DNA from: Macrostomum hystrix
Lineage: Eukaryota > Platyhelminthes > Macrostomidae
DNA: 64,000 bases
NCBI GenBank assembly: GCA_950097015.1
Contig: CATNEN010000039.1
Span: forward strand, 12,366,001-12,430,000
Direction: 5' to 3'
The notes below the pieces were generated by a model. That model searched no databases and had not been told where the DNA came from. It was given only the letters and a program-made list of their open reading frames with translations. Position 1 is the first letter of the stretch, and the number at the start of each line of letters is the position of its first letter. Positions 44,201 through 56,200 of the stretch are shown here, one piece after another. The translations under genes were made by a program, and so were the position numbers.

Positions 44201-47200
44201 AGCATCGACGGAGTCGATGTCAACGACAGGCTGCCACCGGCGGCTGCGGCTGCGCCGCCCGGTGTAGCCGACGCAGACGGAGAGGCAGCCGAAGGCGATG
44301 ATGAAGCGGCGCCGACTGAAGCAACGCGATGCTCCGAGTCAGCGATCAGGCCAAGAGCGGCTGGAGATTGATAAGCGGAAAATACTATTATTTCTGTCAA
44401 CATAACCCACGTATTCAGTGTTACACTGAAATTATACCTGAAATGGGACCTAGATTGAAAGAAAGATTGAAAGAAACAGCCACCTGAAATTAAACTAAAC
44501 CAACATTAACCACCCAAAAACACATCTTATAACGAAACCAATCCTAAAGTGACACCCATCCTAAAATGACACCCATCCTAAAATGACACCCATCCTAAAA
44601 TGACACTCATCCTAAAATGACACCCATCCTAAAATGACACCCATCCTAAAATGACATCAATCCTAAAATGACACCCATCCTAGAATGACACTCATCCTAA
44701 AATGACATCAATCCTAAAATGACACTCATCCTAAAATGACATCAATCCTAAAATGACACTCATCCTAAAATGACACTCATCCTAAAATGACATCAATCCT
44801 AAAATGACACTCATCCAAAAATGACATCAATCCTAAAATGACATCAATCCTAAAATGACATTAATCCTAAAATGACACCCATCCTAAAATGACACTCACT
44901 CTAAAATGACATCAATCCTAAAATGACACTCATCCAAAAATGACATCAATCCTAAAATGACATCAATCCTAAAATGACATTAATCCTAAAATGACACCCA
45001 TCCTAAAATGACACTCATACTAAAATGACATTAATCCTAAAATGACACTCATCCTAAGATGACATTAATCCTAAAATGACACCCATCCTAAAATGACACT
45101 CATCCTAAAATGACACTCATCCTAAAATGACACTCATCCTAAAATGACACTCATCCTAAAATGACATTAATCCTAAAATGACACTCATCCTAAGATGACA
45201 TTAATCCTAAAATGACACCCATCCTAAAATGACACTCATCCTAAAATGACACTCATACTAAAATGACATTAATCCTAAAATGACACCCATCCTAAAATGA
45301 CACTCATCCTAAAATGACACTCATACTAAAATGACATTAATCCTAAAATGACACTCATCCTAAGATGACATTAATCCTAAAATGACACCCATCCTAAAAT
45401 GACACTCATCCTAAAATGACACTCATACTAAAATGACATTAATCCTAAAATGACACTCATCCTAAGATGACATTAATCCTAAAATGACACTCATCCTAAA
45501 ATGACACTCATACTAAAATGACATCAATCCTAAAATGACATCCATTCTAAAATGACACTCATACTAAAATGACATTAATCCTAAAATGACACTCATCCTA
45601 AAATGACACATTCCAAACTAACAAAAATCTAAAATGGCACATCCTAAATTGACGCAGATTTTTAAATGACACTTTACACAAAACTAAATCCAAAAAGCAT
45701 AAATGACATCAATCCATTGATAACAAACAACGGAACTCACCTGAAGAAGCAGACTTGCCCATAGTCGGCCAAACAGGATGAGAGCTGTAGAGCAGTGAAG
45801 AGAACTCAGTCTTCTGCTCCTGCTGCAGCAGCTTCTTTGAAGCCTCGTCACCACCGAGTTGTTGAGCCTCGCCAGTTAGAATCATCGATGAAGAATCGTC
45901 GCCGCAGCCGCTCTCCTCTAGCTGAGAATTCTGGTTGCTAAGGACGCTATTGTCGTCAAGGGAGCGAGCGGAAGCCGAAGCTTTAGCCGGACGTTCGTTG
46001 GCCAATCTAAGCAGCATGTCGTCTGAGTACAGGTGCCAATTATTCTCCCGGGAGATGCGGCTAGCCTGACAGCAGGTTGTGAGCATCTCGTGCGAGATTC
46101 TGGCGTGCACGCCCATCACGTGACGCCGCGCGTCGGCCAGGGTGCTCGGCCGGACACTGTTTCCAGGCCGGCGAACAGTGTGAAACACTCGGCCGCAGAT
46201 GCACTTGTAGGCTACGGTTTTTCCGCGGGCAATCTGGCGCACCAGCTGGTACTTGGAGTAGGCGCGCATCTTCAACACCAGACTGTCCTGGTGTGGACGA
46301 TCGCAGGCATCTCGCAACAGATGACGAAGGACGGACTCGGAGAACGGCAGATTAATCACCTGGTCAAGATTGGTTGTTAGGATGATCTGTCACTCTAGCC
46401 TGAATGATCTGTCACGCTGAATTGATTGATCTGATCTGTCTGTCACTCTTATCTAAATTGTCTGTCACTCTTATCTGAATTGTCTGTCACTCTTATCTGA
46501 ATTGTCTGTCACTCTTATCTGAATTGTCTGTCACTCTAAATTGAATGATCTGTCACTCTAAATTAATTGACCTGTCTGTCACTTTAAATTGAATGACCCG
46601 TCACTTTAATCTAGAAAGCCTGTCACTCTAATTTAGAAAGTATGTCACTCCAATCTAGAAAGTCTGTCACTCTAATTTAGAAAGTTTGTCACTCTAATCT
46701 AGAAATTCTGTCACTATAATCTTACCTCCTCTTCGTCCACACCGTCGGCCTCTTCAAAATGGCTGGGATTCTGGCCGAAGTGCAGCATGGCACCCTTATT
46801 ATTGTCCGCAAGACCAGAAGCGGTCGGGTTGCCATCGGACGAAGCTGGAGTGAGTGGCTGCTGCTGCTGATTACTATTCAGCGGCTCTAACACCGCGGCA
46901 GCGTCTGGGTCCAGCATCATCAGATCCTCGGCGTCCTCAGACGAGACTAAACCGGCAGCGGCGCCGCCATCGCCGGACTGTCTGATGCGAACGAATTCGC
47001 GAGCCAATCGAATAAGCTTGTCGTCATTAAGCAGGGTGTACTCAGCCGGATCCAGCCTAGACGCCTGCAGGCAGTAGCGAAAGTGCTTAGTCGAGATGCC
47101 ACAGTGGGCGCCAAGAATGTGCTTGCGGACATCGGCTAGCGCGTGCGGCGAAGCGTAGCTGCAGGAGCCGCACAGGTACTTCTTGCCGTTGCGAGCATCA

Positions 47201-50200
47201 ACAATCACGTGCAGAGTCGAATAGGTGCCCATCTTGCCGATTAGGTAGTCCTGGGGGAGGGCAGGCAAGGATGGGATAATGTTTACAGAAATCTGAAAAG
47301 TTTCATGATTACATAAAATATGTCTCACTGACCCAAAGGACATTGTTTACCGAGATCCCATAGGACATTGTTTACCAAAGTCAGTCTAATCCCGTAGGAC
47401 ATTGTTTACCAAAGTCAGTCTAATCCCGTAGGACATTGTTTACCAACATCCCATAGGACATTGTTTACCGAGATCCCATAGGACATTGTTTACCAAAGTC
47501 AGTCTAATCCCGTAGGACATTGTTTACCAACATCCCATAGGACATTGTTTACCAAAGTCAGTCTAATCCCGTAGGACATTGTTTACCAACATCCCATAGG
47601 ACATTGTTTACCGAGATCCCATAGGACATTGTTTACCGAGATCCCATAGGACATTGTTTACCAAGATCCTATAGGACATTGTTTACCAAGATCCCATAGG
47701 ACATTGTTTACCAAGATCCTATAGGACATTGTTTACCAAGATCCTATAGGACATTGTTTACCAAGATCCTATAGGACATTGTTTACCGAGATCCCATAGG
47801 ACATTGTTTACCAAGATCCCATAGGACATTGTTTACCGAGATCCCATAGGACATTGTTTAACAAGATCCCATAGGACATTGTTTACCAACATCCCATAGG
47901 ACATTGTTTACCAAGATCCTATAGGACATTGTTTAGAAAGATCCCATAGTAAATATTTTTCAAGATCCCAAAGGACATTTCTACATATTCACCTGCGACT
48001 CCTTGCTAAAGTGCTGTGTTAGCTGGCGCAGGACTCTAGTACTGTAAGGCAGTGGCACTCGATGCCTGTAGGCGTCGATGCGTACAGGGCGCGGTCTGTC
48101 ATCGTCGCGATCGGCCTCAGTTTTGTGAACCTTTAAAATTAGTGTAGATCAGGGGTGGGCAAACTTATTTGCTGGCGGGCCAAAGAGAGAGCCTAAAAGA
48201 CGACAGCGGGCCGCATTGACTGTATAAATATGAGATAGGGGAGAGATGAGACACAGGAAAGATGGGACACGAGAGAGATGAGACACGGGAGAGATAAGAC
48301 AGGGAAGAGATTAGACACGGGAGAGATTAGACACGGGAGAGATTAGACAGGGAAGAGATTAGACACGGGAGAAATTAGACACGGGAGAGACTAGACAGGG
48401 AAGAGATTAGACACGGGAGAAATTAGACACGGGAGAGACTAGACACGGGAGAGATTAGATACGAGAGCGATGAGACACGGGAGAGATTAGACACGGGAGA
48501 GATAAGACAGGGAAGAGATTAGATACGAGAGCGATGAGACACGGGAGATATTAGACACGAGAGAGATGAAACAGGACATGTCAGATGTCAGAAGGGGCAA
48601 CGGGCCGGATTTGGGAGCTTCGAGGGCCGCATCTGGCCCGCGGGCTGGAGTTTGCCCACCCCTGGTGTAGATGTAATAATACTACTGATTAGTGCCAGTA
48701 AGTGAGTAGTATGCAGTGCAAATTCATAGTAAAATATAAGCAGGGCAGGCTCTTACCAATGTGATAGAACCGCCTTTATTGCAACCAGGCGCCGGTTGAG
48801 TATACTTCAAGCAGTCCCTGACTGTGTCACGCGGTATGCCCAGGTGTACACTGAGCAGATGCCGTTTAAAATCTCCGAGCCCGTAGGGGAAGGCCCGCTT
48901 GCACTCGGGGCACTCGGGTATACGGCGCTGATTCTCTCGACCCAAGATCTTGACCTTGTAGCCGCAGAAGCGTTTCATCTTGGCGATGATGTTCTCCGTA
49001 GCCGGTGTGGCAGGCTTGGCAGCCCTGTAGGCATCCTCGTTGAACGGGAAGCTGACAAACTCGATGGTGCTAGATAAACTGTTGGAATCAGCGGCTGAGT
49101 CTAGACGGGCTAGCTTTATCGACACGGAGGCGCTTGCAGCAGGCGGCGGGATTAATGACACTGAAGCTGGCTCGTCAAGTGGACGTTTGCGAATCAGATG
49201 CAGCTGCTGCGGCTGCTGCTGCTGCTGCTGTGACGGCAATGGCGGAGGCGGCGGCGGCGGCGCCGGTGGCTCCGGCTCTTCGTCAATAGATTTGGCTAGG
49301 GCCACACGTGAAGTGCAAATGTCCTCTTGTATGAGAGTGACCTGTTTAAACCGAAATCAATGTTGTTACATTCTCATTTAAAAACTTTTAACCAGTGGCC
49401 ATCCTTAGAACAGCCCAATTCAAAACTCGCGGGCATGACATCAAACATGAGACCGTGGGAGAAGATGAAATAGGGTGAAAAGAGACATAATACGACGGGA
49501 GTTAAGATGGGAGAGTGGAGACACGGAAGAGATGAGAAAGGGGAGAGATTAGACATGAGAAAGGGGATAGGTAAGACCACAGACGATCAGGGAAGAGGCA
49601 AGACACGGGAGATAATATGGAATGAGATAGGACTGGGTAGAGATGAGACCGGGTAGAGATGAGACTGGGCGGAGATGAGACTGAGTAGAGATATGAGACT
49701 AGGTAGAGATGAGACTGGGTAGAGATGAGACTGGGTAAGAGATGAGACCGAGTAGAGATATGAGACTGGGTAGAGATGAGACTAGGTAGACATGAGACTG
49801 GGTAGAGATGAGACTAGGTAAACATGAGGCTGGGTAGAGATGAGACTGGGCAGAGATGAGACTGGGTAGAGATGGCTTCCTACGAGAAAGAAGAGAGATG
49901 AGATAAGGGTATTGAGAAAATTAAGTTGACAAAGGAGAAACGAGAGATGGGATAGAGCTCAGACGAGGCAGAAGAGGCGAGACAGGGAACAGATACGACA
50001 GGGGACTGGTGATGGAAGGACCTTAGACCATTAATTAAGCATCATCATTGATCATTGAAAACTTTTGAAATAAAAGCACTTCGTTAGCTTAATACATAAC
50101 CCGATTTAAAGGTAAGTCGAGCATGATCGTCTATGGTCATGAGCACCAAGAAGCAAGCACAGAAGCAGCTGCCATAAAAGACTAGATGGATGGCTTGGCT

Positions 50201-53200
50201 AGATACCAATGCCAGTCTCCAATGCAGCACTCCATCTGATCATACCCCGCCCTTAGTATTTACCCCCGTCGGGTGCTTCAACAACTAGGAGGCTAGGCGG
50301 AGAGAAATGAATAGCAAGAGAGAGAGAGAGAGAAGGACTGGTAGGCAGTCAGCAGTCGATGGTAAAAAGCGTAGCGGAAGGCTAGGAATTGAACTGGGCG
50401 GAGGCGGCCGCGGCGGCGCAGTTGGTGGCAGACGGGGGGAGAACGCGGGTGAATGAACAGCCCGCCGATTTCTACAGTACCGGGAGGGCCGGGCCGACAG
50501 ACAGGCCGGGCCCAGAGAGAGAGAAAGAGAGGGAGAGACGGAGAGAGAGGAGGAGGACGAGGGAGAGCGGGCAGGCGTGGAACCCAGCCCGGACCCGATC
50601 TGGAGACCTCAGCGCCTAGGACTGACGTTGCCGCTGCAATAGCCAGCACGGTTGGTGAGGCCGGTGTGGGCCTTGCGAAATCCAAGGCCCGCCTTGCCTC
50701 ATTGATACACAGCCAGCAGACGACTGTGAGGCCCCGGGGACAGAGAGGCAGAGAGAGGAAACGAGAGAAGAGGGAGGAAGGGTGCCTGCCTGTGTGAGGG
50801 AGCCAGGCAGCCACAGCGAGCTGAGTCACTCGGCCTCTGCGCATTCAGGGGGGCCGGGCAGGCGGGCAGAAGCAGAAGACAGGAAGAAGAAGCAGGTGGC
50901 ATAAGCCTCGGCAGTCGGCCTCGGCCGATGTTGCAGATGATGCTATTAAACGGTCTTCTCTCTTGTTTTCTCGCTATCTACTAAAAGCTAGGGCCAGTTC
51001 GCTGGCAAGGCCGCAGCTGCGGGACTAGCCGATGATGATATCCAGGAGGAAGCAAATAAGAGCTTCCTCATACAATGCGGCCAAGCTTCAATCGCTGCGA
51101 CAATTTTGTCTCAAACTAAGCTTAGAAAAAACGCAATGCCCGAACTAGAAGTCAATCTCAGATGTTTAGAATGATTGTTGACTCATCTCCGCACACGCCT
51201 ACAGTTCAATGATTGCACAATCGTCACATATCAAAGAGGATGGTTGGAATTGTACACGCAACCAATTCTAGGGTCGAAAATGACAGACAAATTGCTGAGT
51301 TAGCACAACCCCCTGCGCTATTCAATTGAAGACAAAGAATTCAGTTGTCAAGGCCTAGGAAGGCAGACAAAATTCGTCATCATCAGTCGGAGAGTTATAA
51401 CACAGAAACACACAATGAGACAACCGCAGAGCGAGCTCAGCTACTAGCAGAATGAGAAAAAGGAAGGAGCGCCTCAGTGAGTCAGGCAGGCAGGCAGGCA
51501 GTCTGGGTCGTGGTCGCGATGCACGCGTACACAACGCCAGCTAGGCAAACCCAAGTATTCAGTACCCAACAAGCGAGGCCGCAGCCTGCCTGTGGGGTGG
51601 CTGACAGGCGGCAGTCTGAACGGACGCGGCCCGGCAGAACAGTCCAGTTTGTCGCTTCTACTTCTCTCTCTGCCTGCCCGCCTGCCTGCCTGCCTGTCTC
51701 TCTCACTCTATCCCCCGCTACGGCCCTCCTGACTGTGTGTGTGTGTGCTGCGGACTCTCTATCGCTTGTGCCTATCTGCGCAGCCTAGGCTGAGGTCCTC
51801 CTGGGCAATCGGGCTGCCCGCCCGCGGCCAGCAGAACGCCAGCCTAAATCTGGAAAGCAGCTCCGCCCGCGTGTGTCTCGCTAAGGTCTTTCTCTCCCTC
51901 TCCGCTCGATGCCTGCCTGCCTTCCTGGCCAACCAAGCTTTCCGCTCCACCTCCGCGAAGGCAGCAGCAGCAGAAGCAGCGGCGGTAGCAGCGGCGGTAG
52001 CAGCGGCAACGGCCGCGGCCTCGGCAGGTTGCAAAAATCTGGGCCAAGCAGGCATGCAAGCCAGTGAGAGAAACACAGCGATAGAGCGCGGCCAGAGAGA
52101 GAGAGGGGAGAGACCGGTTGGGGCGGGGACAGGAGGGGCCGCCCTCAAAGCCCTTCGCAACGTTCATTCCGACCGCGGTTCTCCTCCAACGCCGGTGACA
52201 AACACACTCACACTAGCCGTGCTAGCTTAGTAGGCTTGTTATTACCTTCAAGCTTCACCTTCACTCAGTTAGGCCAGTTCAAAGCCTGGCCTTGCCCTTC
52301 CAGTCCATAGGGCGGAGAAGGCATAGGCGAGAGGGTTTGGCTGCAACGTATGACGTCAACTGTAGAAGCCAGAATCAAGGAAATCGGGTACGGTAGGCAG
52401 TGGGTACTGCTGCTGCTGCTGAATGCTGCAGTCAGCTAAAAAACCTCAGTCTAGCTGTGTGTTTGTGTCACAAGCCCCGTTGTGCACGTCAATAGTTGCT
52501 GAGGAAATCTAGAACTAGACGACTCTTAACTATTGGATGTGGTCTCGCCCGGAGCTGAACTTCATTCCTTCCTTCATTGCTTCTTGCTCAGCGCTGCTCA
52601 GAGCAGCTCTCATTTACTCTACAATCCGACCCTTGCCTACCCGACTGCCTTCTGACAACGCCCGAAGTCGACATACACGCGCGCACACACACACAAGCGC
52701 ACACACTGCAGGCACGGCTCTTCAGCTCACGCGCACAAAAGCTTCGCGTGTTTTCTGCATTTCTCTCCAGTCCGGCCTTAGTCTTCTCTCCGCAGCTCTT
52801 TGAAAGGGGCCTCCTCCGTCCGTGCAGGACTGAAGACCCGCCAGCCAGGACTATAAACGATTGTGAGCTATAGAGCCTTAGTTAACTACTCGAATACGCT
52901 CGCTGAGATAACCGCAGGCTCAAGAGACCTTCCAGTCACGCTGCCACCGGTCTGCCCTCTGTCCAACCCAACCCTCTCCTCCGGCCTTTAACCGCGACTC
53001 GATCGCTGGACCAAGTCGCCACCTCTCCTCTCCCCCACCTCTACAGGAAAGCAACACGGCAACTGGCAACCGTCACTGTACAACTTGGGTGTCGCTAGAT
53101 TTTCATTGCGAAATGCGCGCCTAGAACAAGTGCGCGATTCAGGGACAGACATAGATAGAGTTTGTGTGTGCGGCCTGGCCTCCCGGTGACTTGACTGACG

Positions 53201-56200
53201 AAGGAGTTAAAGAAGGTGCAACAGATTGCCAAGTTTATTTGGTTGCACATTTTTACGTGTCTAGTTATGCAACTTGACAGGGGTGAGTGGAGAGCGGTTA
53301 ACGCGTTTGCCTCTCGCACCAAGGTCCCTGAGGGCGATTCCACGGAGAGGCTACATTCATTTGGGGCGCAGCCGCGGAGAGAAGGCTTGGGGGCTTGTCG
53401 TGCCCTTCATGTCCTTGTGGGCCAACCTCCAAGGCATAGTTGAAACTGTACACTGCCTGACGATGAGAAAGTCAGGGCAGATGTACACACAGCGTTTGCC
53501 TGCGTACGGTATCTGTGTGTGTGTGCTCAGGAGTCAGCGAAATGGGCAGAATTGCCTCCTTGCTGGCTTCGGGTCTAGTGTCACCAAATGATGGGCCATT
53601 GCCCGCAGCCCTCCTGCGATTATTACTTATTATTATGCAACTTGACAGTCAGGTAAACGACTGGAGTAAGTATGACTGAATTTTCAATTGACTTATGCTT
53701 CGTCATCTAATTAGCGGCTTAATTAGCGAATTAATGAGGTTCTGGAGTTCGAATCCATTCTAATATAAAAAACACAAGAATGGTGTACTCACCTCAGCCT
53801 CATCGCCGTGAGCAGATGCAATGTGCTCAAGAATGAGGCCAGGATCAGTGGCCGCGGCGCCGCACTCCGAACAATAGCAGAGTCGATAATTCACTTTATC
53901 AGCGTCGCCAGCTTCGTCGCTATCCGGCTTGACAGCTGTTAGTCGTCTGCAATCGTGGCTGAGGTGACGCGCAAACTTAGCCCAGCTGACGGTGGTAAAC
54001 TGGCAAGATGGACAGCGCAGGCCGAAAACATTCGCTGATGGCCGCTGATGCTGCGACAATTCGCCGAGGTTAGCGGCGTCATCGTTGAGTCCGGCGACCG
54101 CTGCGGCGGTAGACGCTGGCAAGCTCAGAAAGGACACCGGACGGGCGGCGCAGGCCAGGTAGTCGATGCTGATGATTGCAGTGGCTGGCTGGCTCGGATG
54201 CCGTTTGGCCAGGTGACGCTGAACAGCCAGCTTGCTGGCACTCTTCACCAAACAGCCGGGCACCTCGCAGTGGTAGAGAGGCCGGACACTCTCCTCCAGA
54301 TGGGCTGGAGTTACACCGAGATAATAAAGGCTGTGTAGATATATCTGTTCAGTCCGTGGACTGTAGCTTAAAAGTAGAAAACCATTTGGGTATTTGAAAT
54401 ACCCCGTGGTTTTTCTAATGTTAAATGATTTCACTACAAGATTCCTAACTAGCTAAATAATGATAATGGCAATGATAATGACACTGGCACCAACCTGCTA
54501 GTTGAACGGCGCTACTAAAAACTTGGCCGCAGCAGCCGCATGCGCAGTCTTCGAGTTGGCTGCCGTGCATACCGTGGCAATGATCCAAGAAGGCTGTCTT
54601 GTCCTCCAGATAGACTGGACAATGCGGACACGGATAAAGATCCTGAGCAGTGGCCGCAGCAAAGTGACGCAACTGATGCTCGCCAATGTCGGCCACAGGA
54701 GTCTGCGTCAAGCAATAAGGACAGACAGACTCAACAGCCTGGTGCTCATCTGTTGCATGCTGAACAAGTTGGTCGGCATCCCAAGTTGAGTAGGCCAGGC
54801 AGTGAGCACAGACAAAGCATGCGCTGGCGGATTCAAGACGGTGAGCCAGCTGGTCATATTTGGCATGCTGCAAGTCCTTCTCTAGGAGGGCCGAGCGCTG
54901 CCTTCGCAGCTTGGCTACAGTCAACTGGACCAATAAATGACAATGAAGGGATAGGGAGCACATTAATGAGACTGTCCTGTGCACTTTTTATAAATCTGAT
55001 ACAGCAGCAGTAATTTATAGAGCTTAACATTAATTTTTAGGCATATGGTTGTAAAATATTAAACAGCTAATGGCAGCCTAATCAATCAAACTCATATAGT
55101 ATTAAAAAACAAAAATATTATAAAAGTAAACCAAGATAAGAGGAGAACAAGTTTACAAGAAAAATATCAATTAATATTTATAATGTTATACTTAAAAAGT
55201 TTATAGGGTATTTTCATGACCACCAGATTACTATTTAAAAACTATCTCTGCTGCACAGTTTGGCACAAAATTAGGCATATACTACAAAAACTAGTATATA
55301 CTGTGTGAAAGGTGTTAATACATTTTAACTACCAAGGAGCTAACTTTTAGTGTACCTAGTACATAAAAACTTTGTGCTTTCTGGCAGACAGAGCATGATT
55401 TTGACCATTGATAATAGCTATATAGCTACAATTATTTTAGTACATAATTAATAATAATAAATAGTTAGGCCTAAATTAACTATAAGCCACATTATTTTTG
55501 ACTACTTACAATAAAAATGTGACAAGCTACTTTGAATTTTTAAGTTACTTAAAACAGCACCAAAATACTTGGATAGCTATAATATATAACAGAAAGACTT
55601 ATAGCATGTATTAGGTACTAAAAGATGACTAGAAATAGCTAGTGATAAAATACAATATATATATAATAAATATTGCCAATTTCTAGAACAAGATGAAGTA
55701 GCTTTATACTTACCATATATTAATACACTATATGCTATAGCTAGCTTTATATCGTAATTTTAGGCATTTTTATTCTAGTTAAACATACCAGGCAAGGGCC
55801 TTGATGTTTATGATCAACCTTAAAACTCAGATGTATAAGTTTTATAATGATATTTACCTAAAAAACTAGGGACTAATATTAGTCTATTCACTATAATACA
55901 ATTTACAATAGCTTGATATATTAATACCTGAAATTAGGCAGACTTTTGCCTAGCCCTGGGCCTGGGCTGAGGTAATTTATCTATAAAAATATTATGTCAT
56001 AATTAATATAAAGGTTATATACTCATAGACCAGTAAATAAAAAAGCTTCCATTGAAAAGCTCAAACTTTATTTAAACACTTGAATAAAAATTTTACTCAA
56101 TAATAATATGTATCAAATACTGTTGATGTTTGAATAGGCCTGCATATAATAGATAATAAGATAACTCTTACCTCAATAGAAGGTTTGTCCGTCTTGTGAT

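Noticed and set aside
50293-52230. Several 100-180 residue frames on both strands in the GC-rich island
   Set aside because: Low-complexity, overlapping on both strands, typical of stop-poor GC-rich DNA; no family recognised.
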